Shown piece by piece: positions 43,401 to 53,639 of a stretch of DNA of 64,000 bases. Within the stretch, counting starts at the first letter, position 1, and each line of letters begins with the position of its first letter. Origin of the DNA: Tubiluchus corallicola (lineage: Eukaryota; Priapulida; Priapulimorpha; Priapulimorphida; Tubiluchidae). A program made the position numbers and the translations under genes. The DNA lies in assembly GCA_030141605.1 (NCBI GenBank), contig JAQGDQ010000214.1, forward strand, positions 312,105-376,104. Reading direction: 5' to 3'. The notes beneath the pieces were generated by a model. It was not told the DNA's origin and ran no database searches. It saw nothing but the letters and a program-made list of their open reading frames with translations.

Positions 43401-46392
43401 AGAAAACTTCAGAATTAGACCACAAACACCTAAACAGACAAGAAATATTTATCCTCACAGATTCAGGGATTCAGGAAGTATCCGCCACAAATTTGCAGAA
43501 TGTAAGCCTTTGAAATCCGCCACAAGTTTGTAGCCTTTGAAAAGGCTACAAAATCTAGATAACTCTTCAAAATGAGAAATGACCTGAGTGACCATCTCAA
43601 GTGTCAGTTAAAACCAATATTTTTAAGTTTAGGATACTTTGGTGTAATATTAATGGTGAGAATGACTACAATGATGATGAAGATGACCATGACCATGATG
43701 CTGACAGAGAAGATGCTGGCGATGATGGTGATGACGAAGGTGAGACTAGTACATTTGGCTTCAGTCACTTTTTTCTTCATTTACCTTCAAGCTATAAAGG
43801 TTTCTGAGTTAAAGTTACTCCTTAATCTCGAAATTATGCAAAAGCCCGCGTGTCTCCAACAAATCCCTTAAGAGCAAACATGTTCAATCTCCACCGCGAG
43901 TAGGGCAGCCATCAGCTCATATGCAGAAAGCCTGCCAACCATTAATCCAGCTGTCATACAGAAATATACGATCGAATATTATAGTTCCAGCCGTTTAGCC
44001 CAAACATTTTCAGAACATCATAAATGACATCCAGCATATTAGAATCAATATTCCACGCCAGACGCGCATTACCCAATTTTAGATTTAATATAAATCAGGC
44101 TAAATTGTTCTGGGAACGACTGCAAATGCAAAGTTGTTCGTGGAAATCAAACTGGACAAGGAAATTAAGTTTATTCTACCGCGCAAGTTGTATCAATTGC
44201 AGGCGACGATAATGCATTCCTAAACAAGTAAATAAATGAAAATAAATCCACAGGGCAGACATTGTGAAACTTGGAGATGCAACAATTTAAATTTGATTCT
44301 CTTTAACCAGCTTTAAAATTTTTATATAGGCCTGTCGAAATTGTTCTTGTTTTGCTAGTTCCATCACTACTATGTGTGTAGCAAAGTAAAATGAACGAAA
44401 GGTAGAAAGATAAAATCTTTAGCTCAATTCACTGTTTTTCAACTAAAATAAGACACTGCTTATGGAAAAATCTCAAATCAGCGACTAGTAATTGGAGAGT
44501 ACAATTTCTCAGGCTTCAAACTCAAAGAAAGACCGCAATTTCCTGGATGACAATGTTCTATTGAACGACAGCCCACAGACTCATTACTGTACACGAGAAA
44601 TCACATTACAATTTTACAAAACAAAACAATTCGAGGATGAAACCACAAGAAGTACAAATTTCACCAAGAAATTTTCAAGTGTACATACATTTCCAAGAAA
44701 ATACTAAATCCGCGGCCTTGCTTAACACACTTTACATAGACGATGGCAACCATTTTTTATGTCAAAACTAACTTAACGAGATTTCGTATTAGTGCTCAAA
44801 AATTAGCAATTGAAATCGGTAGATAACATAATACCTGTAGAATAACGAGTATGTAAAAATTGTTGTTTGAACAAAATAGACGGTGGATTGCATGTAATTA
44901 CTGAATGCCCACTGTATGCTCACATAACAGAGGAATGTTTTTGTATTCTTTTGAAACTTTCATTATATGTTTCCGAATGAGCAGTTCGGGTTTTTAAACG
45001 CATCATAAGCTGTAGATGTTATTAAAATGTGGCTAGATTGATCCAGAAAATATTTGAAGACAGGCCCGACTGAGATAACTCGGTGAAAGTCTGATTGACT
45101 GACTAACTGTAATACATGTAATATTAAGTTTATGATATGTACGTCTAGTTTTTTCTTTGTCTCTTGTAATTTGCTTTGCTCAATGGTTCAACAAATATAA
45201 TACTGTTTTTCTTCTTACAATGTCATACCCTGTGTTCCGGATCTACACACATACCTCTTAATAAGACAACAATTTTAAACTGATAAATTCACCGGATTCG
45301 TAGTTCTTCAAGTCGTAGTAGGTGAAGCAAACATGACAACAAAATGCGACGCGAATGAAATTCGTGAGTAATTAAGTGGTAAATTTAGATTGTGCAATAA
45401 CCACCACCGAAAGGTGAGTCTAGAAAAGTAGTTACTGGACCACACCGTCCTCTGAAGTAGCTACAACTCTAAGGCAGAGATTCATGGTGTTCTTAATGAA
45501 CAACTCAGTAACGAAATATAAGCAAGAAAGTCTTACCTTTGAGTCGCTTCTTTTTCTTGTGCTGGGGATTTCTCAAAAGCGCGTGCCAAGCAATCATTTT
45601 ATAAAGAATTTTCTATCTTTATTGATGAGCTTATAATACATTACAGTTTCTTTATTACCAGTATAAATTCAGGCACATATTAGCTATACCTGTCAAGCGT
45701 AGAATGTACATCCTACTGCAAATTGTGCACAAACACAGGTTCACTAGACTAAGTGCTGGTGTAATTATCACTCATTTGTTTAAACAGGATAAAGTTCACT
45801 CATATTACACGTAATGTTTATAATATAACCTATAAGATGCAATTACATTTTCAGTATTATTGAACCTGTCTTGATCATAAATAACACTCGACACACCTTT
45901 TTACAGCGCCACCAGTAGCTTTGAGTCACATTTGAAATTCAACATTTGGCTAGCGCATCTACCGTAAAAAAACTTTTCAGTTCGTGTACTTTTCCCTACG
46001 TATGTTGACACAAACTGTGCATTTGAGTATGAGCACTCTTATATGCATACAGGATTTTAGTTTACCGAGCGTTTGGCTAACCTATAGACTTTTGCTTATA
46101 CACACAGTGTCGCAGGACGAAAATAGGATATTACTAACTTCGTTACGCTTTACTGCTGCCTAAAGGTCCTACACCTCATGGCAAAAAAATAGCGACTATA
46201 TTTTTACTTCAACACGTAATGTACTATACGAATCTCAAAATAGATTCCTCATAAAATGATGACGTCGTTGGCCTGTTTCATTTTTACCTGCCACAGATCG
46301 CCTTCATTATTACGATTATAAATAAAAAACTTACTTGCAGAAGGAGGGCTATCATCACCATATCCAAAACAGCGACTGCAGAGACTCATCAT
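19456..46392 (-). CDS. CASKIN: Caskin-type scaffold: SH3 + two SAM domains + proline-rich region + C-terminal helix
   Basis: Exons in transcript order: a first exon (46392-46335 or 45597-45537), then 34731-34637, 30902-30791, 30355-30185, 26519-26361, 25275-25091, 24117-23947, 23124-23014, 22868-22767, 22632-22494, 22358-22227, 21628-21441, 21349-20269, 20046-19944, 19561-19456. Phases are continuous; 970 or 971 residues. SH3, about residues 24-88: [50 protein letters not shown]1, about 322-382: [43 protein letters not shown]2, about 391-455: [34 protein letters not shown]. The long exon has polyproline [11 protein letters not shown], a GGS repeat and [11 protein letters not shown]. The end, [20 protein letters not shown], matches the Caskin tail. 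Vertebrate Caskins bind CASK and LAR-type phosphatases. The six ankyrin repeats and the EEIWVLR CASK-binding motif of vertebrate Caskin1 are not seen. Confidence 0.9.
25336..25650 (+). mobile_element. TCGAA-rich MITE, copy 3
   Basis: Starts AGGTGAGCGTTCTCTACC and contains GAATTCGCATCGAACC, AGTCTCACAAAAATGC, TTGCTCTGCAGTAAAACCA and TTTCAAACGTTTTAATGATAA. All match the copies at 11704-12063 and 36458-36789. It lies in the Caskin intron upstream of exon 25275-25091, beginning about 60 bp from that exon's acceptor. The right end is worn. Confidence 0.65.
27380..29702 (+). CDS. Single-pass CUB-domain membrane protein with tyrosine-rich cytoplasmic tail
   Basis: Five exons, all in phase: 27380-27452, 27557-27979, 28109-28216, 29014-29095, 29363-29702; 341 residues. 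Residues 1-20 form a signal peptide ([18 protein letters not shown]). Residues 30-164 form one CUB domain: [12 protein letters not shown] is the classic CUB start, four cysteines are placed as in CUB folds ([17 protein letters not shown]), and it ends [16 protein letters not shown], with one NMT glycosylation sequon. Then come a Thr/Ser/Pro stalk, a transmembrane helix at about 203-225 ([19 protein letters not shown]) followed by YKR, and a 116-residue tail. The tail has seven tyrosines in motifs such as IYEEL, VYEAV, YMDM (a YxxM, PI3K-SH2 type), YGGYEAA and C-terminal YIEIIK. It is nested antisense in the Caskin intron between 26519 and 30185. An AATAAA overlaps the stop codon. No named orthologue recognised; a phosphotyrosine-signalling surface receptor is inferred. 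Confidence 0.88.
32739..33264. repeat. 40-bp minisatellite, about 13 copies
   Basis: Tandem array of a 40-bp unit containing ACTATACATTGATATATCC followed by AGAACGAGCAGTTAGCTAT. Central copies are nearly identical; the flanking copies are diverged (AGAACTAGCAG). One unit near 32820 is about 4 bp longer (TATATATATACATCG). It lies in the Caskin intron that splits the SH3 domain. Confidence 0.95.
34125..34560. repeat. Diverged tandem duplication, period about 222 bp
   Basis: CTAATTAAGCACCAAACGTA near 34160 recurs as CTAATTAATCACCAAACGTA near 34382. AACTAGCTACAAAATGTTT recurs as AACTAGCGATAAAATGTTT 222 bp later. The blocks between them align in order. The right unit ends about 80 bp from the Caskin SH3 exon (34637-34731), downstream of it in transcript sense. 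Confidence 0.8.
34858..35826 (+). pseudogene. Reverse transcriptase C-terminal fragment of a LINE
   Basis: About 322 codons open to a stop. RT motifs are [20 protein letters not shown] (template/thumb side), FADDTNLF (catalytic Asp pair), a [16 protein letters not shown] block and [11 protein letters not shown]. The C-terminal domain ends near [13 protein letters not shown]. The endonuclease domain and first half of RT are absent, so it cannot move autonomously. No frameshift or internal stop in what remains. Confidence 0.9.
36211..36253 (+). other. LINE 3' UTR hairpin
   Basis: CAGGGCAGGAGA pairs with TCCTTCCCTGCCCTG across a short loop (GACTAGATGACCCTATGG region), giving a GC-rich stem in an AT-rich 3' UTR. 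3' hairpins upstream of the terminal repeat are typical recognition signals for LINE reverse transcriptase; function here is inferred. Confidence 0.55.
36458..36789 (+). mobile_element. TCGAA-rich MITE, copy 4 (best ends)
   Basis: Runs from GGGGTGAGCATTCTCTATCA to AAACTCGATGCTTACCCC. The last 12 bases reverse-complement to GGGGTAAGCATC, a near-perfect terminal inverted repeat. Subterminal sequence is rich in GAATTCGAATCGAATC. Interior blocks match the copies at 11704-12063 and 25336-25650. Lies about 110 bp right of the LINE end, in the first large Caskin intron. No coding capacity. Confidence 0.75.
37663..37833. mobile_element. Foldback element built on TCACAGGAAAAA / TTTTTCCTGTGA
   Basis: Left arm has AAAGTCACAGGAAAAATGCA and CACAGGAAAC. 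Right arm has TTTTTTCCTGTGACG and TACTTTTTCCTGTGAC. A short spacer contains CCTAACCC. The whole forms a large hairpin. A second element with the same arms and a CTAACCCTAACC spacer is at 61165-61355. Confidence 0.7.
37840..40480. other. Caskin first-intron interior, no gene seen
   Basis: Non-coding AT-rich DNA. I see only short local palindromes (CTAGAAATGGACTATTTCTA type near 38470-38515) and a plus-strand AATAAA near 39140. Open frames here are short and unremarkable. Confidence 0.5.
40485..40535. repeat. Purine-pyrimidine alternating microsatellite (CACG/CGCA, CA)
   Basis: GCGCGCGCACACGCACGCAC followed by more CGCA units and a CA run, about 50 bp. Strict purine/pyrimidine alternation favours Z-DNA. 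Located in the Caskin first intron. Confidence 0.95.
40579..40656. repeat. 39-bp direct repeat, two copies
   Basis: ACATTTTAGTTGAGAACACA at 40579 and ACATTTTAGTCGAGAACACA at 40618 each begin a 39-bp unit ending CAACTG(A/G)TTAGTT. The units differ at two positions by eye. Confidence 0.85.
40690..40770 (+). repeat. tRNA-like (Leu/Ser-type 5' half) SINE remnant
   Basis: GTGTGGCAGAGTGGTTTAGA closely resembles a tRNA A-box/D-arm, and TTTTGGACTGCAACTGCACA follows in the anticodon-arm position. The expected T arm is degraded (CGACTGCCAACGCCAGG), so this is more likely a SINE head than a tRNA gene. Confidence 0.4.
40800..45530. other. Caskin first-intron interior with one acidic trinucleotide-rich ORF
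   Basis: No confident gene. At 43601-43807 a frame encodes an Asp/Glu-rich run ([19 protein letters not shown]) from imperfect GAT/GAC repeats, ending near a GTGAGA donor-like site. It is probably an expanded trinucleotide tract, not an exon. The rest is AT-rich with short random open frames. Confidence 0.4.
45537..45597 (-). CDS. Caskin alternative first coding exon B
   Basis: Encodes [20 protein letters not shown] and ends at a strong donor (CAAAG|GTAAGA) with one spare base. That base completes Glu with the SH3 exon, giving EASDAVQ. The strongly basic HKKKKRLK could bind acidic membrane lipid or act as a nuclear signal; this is inference. It sits about 0.75 kb downstream of exon A and cannot be used in series with it without an additional acceptor, so it suggests a second promoter. 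Confidence 0.6.
46335..46392 (-). CDS. Caskin alternative first coding exon A
   Basis: Encodes [19 protein letters not shown] and ends with one spare base at a strong donor (GCAA|GTAAGT). That base joins the two-base overhang of the SH3 exon at 34731 to give Lys, then [10 protein letters not shown]. An in-frame TGA lies 19 codons upstream of the tandem ATGs, with no other ATG between, so this is a genuine translation start if transcribed. The peptide has two cysteines and is acidic toward the end. Confidence 0.65.
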
Positions 46393-46399
46393 GATAGCT

Positions 46400-47500
46400 T
46401 TCAGATCATAGCAAACTGCCCAAATATAATCAAAATTGTTTCAAATTTCAAAACATGCAAGAACAGCGCGCTTGACCGATAATTTCGTCACTGTTTGCAG
46501 AAACTGTACAAATTCTGCTCTCTTCCACGCGTCGAATGTGCCAAGTTAGTGATACAAGTAGGCAGGAGTTGACCAGATGGAATATTGCTTCAGACACGTG
46601 CCAAAGTACTTAGTGTCAACAGATCATGAGTCCCAGGTGTGGTCAAGATGAGTATTTGAGTTCATTAAACAGCAGACCCTGGACAAGGGTTGCTTTTAGC
46701 TGCCTAGACAAACACCATCTTCATTAGACAAGATTATGACGGCTTTTGCATAAACATATGGTGCGTTCTACATGTGGCGGCTGGTCCAACACTGTTAATA
46801 CATTAAACAAACAATGCTGATGAATCACGAAGTCAAACGATAGCTAACGAGATGAACATCCAGGAGCCAGAATTGGTTAGCTCTTCGAAATTTTCATTTT
46901 CGTGAGTCGTATTTCGAAATTCAGGTTAGGCCGTGCTTTCGTATTTTCAATGTTTTGACTGTTTTGTAGATCAAAACGCTGCTTAGACAATGCAGAAAAC
47001 CTGTTAGGAGCTTTGGAACGGCTTGCACGGGTTAAACTTTCTGTCGACGCCGCCAAATACACCTAAAATACGTTCCTCTGGCTAATACCTTCACAGTATG
47101 TCCACCAATCAACCTGGTCAGTCATCTGTGCACAATCACTTCTACACTCACCAGACACTCTAGTAACATTGAATTATTTCATCCAGTCTAAGTCTAAATT
47201 CACCTCGACGCACAGCAACCAGTTTCAGACTTTCGAGTAAAACTCGTCAAACAATATTTTCTCTGCAAAGAATGGACGACTAGTTGAATTATCTTCAACG
47301 ACAGTCAATAGGCACTTATTTTATGTGGTAAGTATGGGATAATGCGAGCAAAAGTTCTGCGAAATGCCATTCCTGTTATCTAACTTACTGGAAGCGATCG
47401 ATCGTGACATTTGCTTTCCCAAAGAACAAATCCCATGTGGGCTCTCTACCAATGTAACACCAGCAAGCCAATTCAGCATAACACCAGCGAGGTGTTCTTA
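46400..47500. promoter_or_regulatory. Putative Caskin upstream/promoter region
   Basis: Immediately upstream of first exon A. There is slightly more CpG near 46.47-46.53 kb (GACGCGTGG, AAGCGCGCTG on the minus strand) but no clear TATA box. A minus-strand open frame at 47062-46877 follows a TATTTTAG acceptor-like site and reads VYLAASTESLTRASRSKAPN. It matches nothing I know and could be a 5' exon or chance. Confidence 0.3.
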
Positions 47501-47516
47501 CTAAACTACAGTATTA

Positions 47517-47949
47517 AAGAGGAAGAAAGGAGAATTTCAAATTATATCCCAAAGAATTTGCCATATAAACTTATATTACTTAGCATTGCACAGACCCGCT
47601 TGGAAGACTTGGAAAGAAAATGTAACTGGAAAAGAAAATTTTTAATACTTTAACATGTTTGCACCGCCTTGTAAAACGGTAATGTGTGGCCATCCCATTG
47701 TGCACTACTGGCTGACCAAAAACACATTATTGATCTTATTGACTCTATAAAGTAATTTAAAGTTTTGCTTAGTTGGCAAAGTGTTCTCATTATTTTTTCA
47801 AAGTTATCTAAGCTTGTCTCGAACGACTTATAGTTAAAATGGATGTACTTAACGGTCGTCGCACTTAACGGACAGCACATAAGCAATAGAAAATTTCGAG
47901 ACGAATTTTTAAAGTTCTATTTATGAAGAGCGTTTTCTTGTGCTTTAAG
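47517..47949. repeat. Unclassified dispersed repeat, copy 1
   Basis: About 430 bp, aligning collinearly with 55607-56100 in the same orientation. Shared blocks include AGAGGAAGAAA, AACTGGAAAAGAAAATTT/AACTAGAAAAGAAAATTT, ATTATTTTTTCAAAGTT, AACGGTC(G/A)TCGC and TTTTCTTGTGCTTTAAG. No inverted ends, poly(A) or coding frame that I can see. Confidence 0.75.
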
Positions 47950-47999
47950 GAATTTGAATTTGTATAATACTGGCCAACCAGCCTCATTTAGCAACATGG

Positions 48000-50450
48000 G
48001 AATTTCCTTGTGAAATGTAAACCTTTACTAAAATGTGTACCTTACCCTTAAAGGTCAACTGACACCCTGGTAGACACTTGACTATAATATCACTTATCGT
48101 TACAAAAGGACAAGCTGTTATCAAAATCTTACTCTTCGATTAGTTGTTAAGCTGACTTCTCTATTAAACAAACAGTAAGTACACCACCCACTTACCACTG
48201 CGTCCAACCGACTGACCGACTAACTACCCAACCAGCCTAGTTAGTTTGCCTAAGCGACTAACAGAGCTGCGATTCTATAGCATAGATACTCGCCAGGCAT
48301 TTATAGGGCCACAGGCAGCTACAGCACACTATCCTATTATTATCTAAGCATTTATGCAAACTATCTTACTAAATTCCCGCTGGGTAAATTCCAAGCGGAC
48401 TGCCCATCCTACGTCCCCATTCTTAACTTCACGCTAATCCAGCGTACTTACAGAAATGACGAACTTTTCCTCAGCCAAATATTCTGTCGACACTACAATG
48501 TAAGGATAAACATTAAACCAGTTTAGGTTTTATTATAAGCAACATAATAAAAATGGTGGAGAATTTGTTTATATCCCCTCATATCCCGGCTGCGCACGCT
48601 TGTAAAAACGCATCAAAGTCTTTCTTTTGCCAGTGAATGGGAAAAGAGCTTTAGGGCTTTTACACCAGTTTCTGTAATTCATTCACGTAATACTGCGTTA
48701 CACGATTGTCAGCGCACGATTGCTTTACATTTACTGCTTGTAAAATTGACTGTCTTGCTAGTCTTGGAGGAACCAACACGTCCATAATGCGTTTTATACT
48801 ACGGAATGTGAGCGAAAATCCTTGAACGAACAGGCTGAACAACCGATAGAAAAACTAAATGAAAGGAAATATTTGCACTTGTTAAATTTTGCTAGAAAAG
48901 GTATTCATCTTTTTCGTTTTAGTGGTTTTAGACCAATTGCTTAGACACATGCAGCACTCTTTAAGAAAAAAGCATTTTTTGCATGCCGGGTTTTATTCCA
49001 AATCTGTGCAACAAGGCTGAAGTGCCTTAATTTTTCTTTTAAACCTGCAATTATATACTCTGATTATTACAGAATTCTGTTTCTAGTTATGGTATGTTAC
49101 TCTCTCCTTTTAGAAGTTTGACGAGAATTTAGGTTTACCAAATTCAGTCAACAGTCATTAAGTAGTATCAGCAAATTCGCACCCAATACAACACTTTTAT
49201 GCAGTGCGTAATCGAGTTATGAATTCATTCACAGGTCAAGTCTTTCAAACTTGCGCAATCGAATTCCTCTGCGTATTCGAGTCAACGGTTTCATCTTACC
49301 AAAGTCAATGGCATGTAGACGCTGTACTGATCAATGGCATTTATTTAGCCTCTGCCGGACTGCACAATGCTCACTCGTTCAATTACTGTAAACATCTTTA
49401 ACGGGATCATATTCCATCATTGTCAGCAGGCTTCTGAATGGGGCTTTGAATCGAAGCGACCGAGGAATCTGTCTCCTTGAAATCACAAAAAATGCGATGC
49501 TCAACAGTATCAATACCAATCAGCTCATCACTTGAAGCAGCGTTTGACAGACAACAACACTTTTTATCCAGCATGCTTTAACCTTAACAAGTGACGAACA
49601 ATTTTACATAAGCACTTATTAATGTATTTTAGCATACTGGATAATTTTTAATGTTAGCTAATGATTTATGCATCCATTAACTTTAAAAGTATTAACGACT
49701 AACTGACCAACTCAATTTTGTTCCCATCAAGCAACCTATCCTTCTAACTTTTAAAATTATACCGTTCTTTAAATACGACAGTCCACATAATTGATGACAA
49801 AAACGACGCACTCCTTTGACCAAACCTTAACTGATCACTTATCACTGTCAATTCAATTTCATGACTGGCTTCCAAGGCCTAAACACGCACGTGAATCGAT
49901 GGTCACAAACCGCACTTTTATCAATGAATTCGATCACACCGACTATGCAGACTGCAACCATTCAAAATTCTCATTAAAACTGCTTGTCAGACATGGCAAC
50001 ACGAAAGACGCTACTTCAACAGAAGGATAATAAACAATTTTACGCTCCACATGAAAAGGCACTTTGGTAAGACTTATTAATAAATTTCAAACGCTCTCTA
50101 GTCGTTTTATACCAGAGAGAATCATTAAAGGCGGCAGACAATCTAACGAACGTTGAAGTACAGCTATGTAGAAAATCTCTATCTCTAAATTTGTTACACA
50201 AGAAGCTTGTGAAAAAGTTAAAGATCTATGTAAGTTGGGTTTTTTTCGTTAGTAAACTAAAATGGAGTGCGGCACAGATGGTACACAACCTATACTCTCA
50301 TTTTACTTGAATTCTGTATGCAGTCGACTGGCGTATATACTGAGAGCTCTTGTCGAGGCTCTGCGCTCTGTACAGGCAACACATTACATTTTGATGCTAT
50401 TACCTTTCTTTCTATCTACCAGTCAATATAACAGAATATCAATATAACAG
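48000..50450. other. No gene recognised
   Basis: AT-rich intergenic sequence. Open frames of 60-80 codons at 48660-48842 (-), 49204-49401 (+) and 49791-50030 (+) lack splice or domain support and are treated as chance. Confidence 0.5.
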
Positions 50451-50499
50451 GTTTCAACTTCCACATTGTGCATCTGATACTAATTACACAGACTCAATT

Positions 50500-50855
50500 T
50501 TCCATAACTCCGTAAAATGATTAAAAATGTAAAATTAAAAAAAATTATGTAATGTTTCTGTTGTGTCATGTTAAATGTATATATAGTGTAAAATATGTCT
50601 TGTAAAATTTAATGTTTTTTTTTGTAATATTGTTTTGTAAAAATATTTTAATCTTGTGTTTGTAAATATGTTCATTTATTGTATATAATTAGGCCTTAGT
50701 TTTACACTTTAGTTTTTTTAGTCTGCACTGGACGCATTTGTCTTGAACAGTGTTGTTTTTAACATTACGCTGAGGATTACTCAATTTTATTGTAATGAGT
50801 GAGCCATTTTTAATGACAAATAAAGAATTTATATATATATATATATATATATCAG
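50500..50855 (+). mobile_element. Possible 3' tail of a non-LTR retrotransposon ending in (TA)n
   Basis: A T-rich, G-poor tract leads to ATGACAAATAAAGAATTTAT and a (TA)11-12 run (50830-50852). A polyadenylation-like AATAAAG directly followed by a simple repeat is typical of LINE 3' ends. No RT coding sequence is attached, so this is a dead tail if correct. Confidence 0.35.
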
Positions 50856-52456
50856 ATATAATTAATTAGTGAAAAATATGCCGACACTGCAACGTTGAGC
50901 ACGGTTTTTCCTCACTGAAGTATATTTGTAACAATGACTTTAAGGAATCGATCTGCTTTGCAGCCTTGTCTATTCTCCTAACACCTATTATTTAGCAAGG
51001 ATATATGCCCCACAGAAGGAAAGATTACTTACATATTGAAGCTGACGATCACAATCTTAGATAATTTGGAAGAAGTTGGTACATTCTCAGCACGATTTAA
51101 AAAAAGGACTATAAGATGTGCTTTTTTCTGAAGTCATCAATGAATCAGCAAAATAAACCTGCTGCGGACTCACTTTTCTGCATTTCGTCTTTAAACTGTC
51201 ACTTCTTGTGAATTTTTATAATGACAACATGTTGCCCTCTATTTTGACCTTGTGACGTTCGGAATGTATAGAATCTACACTGCTTTATTAATGACAGCTT
51301 TTGTAATTTTTAATGTGTTCATCTCAATAATCAGCAGTATATGTGTGCTTTTTGGTGACAATTTACTGTATATAAAACCAAAGAAACAAGCCAACATCCT
51401 TTCAAAAGGAAATTTCTATGGTGTTATTCTCAAGTGCATGTTTGCTCGCCACATCATAACCACATAACCACATGATTACGAAAAAAATTATATAGTCAGC
51501 TCAGTTTTTAGTGAATCATAATGAGGACAACTCACCACCATAGGGATAATAAAGATCCTGATTAATGGGAAAGCAATTCGTTATCTTTGGTCATTAAACT
51601 AAATTGATTTGACAAATCAGGCACTGTTCTGCATGTTAACTGTAAACTGGTGTAATAACTCCGCGCCTCATTCTCAAGCACGCAGTTCTTTACATTGCGA
51701 AAGGCTCAATTAAACACGACGCATCCATGACAATCAGGAAGAGATACATGCAGACATTCTGGACATTCGTCAGTTCACGTTTCATCTGTAAGCGGCCAAA
51801 GTTTACTTTTTGAAGTGTTCATCCTTTCTTAATCATCTCTTCTAGGCGAACATTAAACAACTTTGTCATGTCGTCCATTATTGATACGCCACTTATGCAA
51901 AGAGGCTTACAGCCAACAGTGATTGCTTATTCCATTAAACCCTTGAAATGACAGCTATGACTAAACTTCCAAAAATGTCTATCCCATTCTATATATGCCT
52001 CACTTCCAATTATGATGAGGGATTTGGGAATAAACCAAAAGTTTCAGTCTTAAATAACCCATCCGTCACTGTCGTTTCGGGAAATATTATCAATGATCAA
52101 TCTTTGTAGAATGGACTGATCGAACGAGGAAATACTCTAACACAGAGAACTGCTGTGGCAATTAGTCACGCACAGCAGCCAGAGCAAATGCTAATGCACA
52201 CCATATCTATAGTTAACTTTAGAAAGCATAAATAGTGTTAGCACCCAAGATTACTGAATTCAGAGACAAAAGATTTATGACAAGCGACAAGCATCTGTCG
52301 CAGTTCTGATGGTAGCACGTATGATTGGAGTGATAATGTAAATTACGTAAGACAGGCGTCAAGTGTTAATTGGCTTCATTCAGGTATTCCTAACAACGAC
52401 ATGAGTCATTTCATTCCTCTGGCATATCGGTGCTCATCGAAAAGCGACTATAGATT

Positions 52457-52651
52457 GACGGCGCGTCCAGACTAGAGAGTTTTCTCTCGCGAGTTCTGTC
52501 GCAAGTTTTGCTGAATGTCAGATCGTGCTTACTGTCGGAGAGAACTCTCAGCAACACTTGTCGAGAGAGCTCGTAAAGCCATTCACACTTGCGAGTTTAC
52601 TCTCAGAGAGAAAACGCGCGAGAGAAAACTGCCTGGTCTGAACGCGCCGTC
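52457..52651. mobile_element. 195-bp MITE with about 37-bp terminal inverted repeats
   Basis: Left end GACGGCGCGTCCAGACTAGA continues AGTTTTCTCTCGCG. The right end is its near-perfect reverse complement (GTCTGAACGCGCCGTC). Ends are markedly GC-rich against the AT-rich flanks. Short GAGAGAACTCTCAGCAA-type palindromes fill the centre. No clear target-site duplication. A related degraded segment may exist at 6950-7015 (CTTGCTGTCGGAAAGTAAC). Confidence 0.85.
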
Positions 52652-53034
52652 ATGTTCTTCACAAAAATGGCTGAACCGGCTGCTCATTAACTTGTAGTTA
52701 CGCAGAACGGACGAGAACTTTCCTAAACCGCAATTTTTCTCAAATTAGTGAAACACGACAAAACACGTACTTACAAATTAAGTGGCACTGTCTTTACTCA
52801 ATTCGCTGGATTCCATTTACCATTTAGCAACTACTTATGATCCACTGATCCTTCACTATTGACGGCCAGACGAAGTTTGCAATCTTGAGCCAGAATGTAT
52901 AACAGCTCTTCTTAAATTAGCTGAATGAATGCAGCGTGTAAGATGACGTTGTATGATGAAGACCATTGGTATGACTTGATTACTAATTGCTCACTACAAT
53001 CTGTGCAACAGTTTAAGTGTTATCCAGCAATGAC

Positions 53035-53520
53035 AGTAATGAATTTCCGATTTCTCTTGTTGCTACTGGTGCTGCCAGAGTATGCACAGTTGCACAACAA
53101 ATTTAGAAATTTGTCATTATGCTTTATGCATGTTTTCAAAAATTGCGTAGTCGACATTTGACGAGCAATCAAAAAAGATTCATCAAAAATTGGAATAGAA
53201 AAACTTCATGGGCGCCATCAATTATACCATACTGGGCGAATCAATTTACGACACCAGTTAGTGAAGCATTAAATACAGAGGAAGTAAAGCCCAATTTAAA
53301 AGCATGCATGCAAAAACTAATGACAGCAATGCATGAAACTAGGGAACCTAATTGCTTTAATGATTTTTATAATACAGTTGCTATTTTTCCAACTAATTGC
53401 ACCCCAGAGGTTCCGCCAATTACAATTCTGGCGGTTACGTTTGAATTCAATTACCCACAAGGATCACGTGACTCGGAGAGAAAAGTGGGCGGAGCTTTAT
53501 GATGCAGGAGGTAGTAGTAA
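53035..53520 (+). other. Exon-like segments of an unidentified gene or pseudogene
   Basis: The strongest candidate exon is 53408-53516: it follows an acceptor-like TTGCACCCCAG, reads RFRQLQFWRLRL then THKDHVTRREKWAELYDAGG, and ends at a strong donor (GTAGTA|GTAAGTG). It is more GC-rich than its surroundings. Upstream, another frame is open from 53119 to 53502, and a third starts with a hydrophobic, signal-peptide-like MNFRFLLLLLVLPEYAQ at 53039. The frames do not connect cleanly. No family recognised; chance remains possible. Confidence 0.3.
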
Positions 53521-53639
53521 GTGACGCAAGAAAATAAGGCCATATGTATGGGTTAAACTGAAACTGTGACTTGTAATAGTATAGAACTAAAACTGCAGAA
53601 AAGATAAAAGACAAAAAACTGATTGACACCAACAAATTC

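Noticed and set aside
46877-47062. Extra 5' Caskin exon
   Set aside because: The frame has an acceptor-like start but runs into a stop without a donor, and no ankyrin or other domain is visible.
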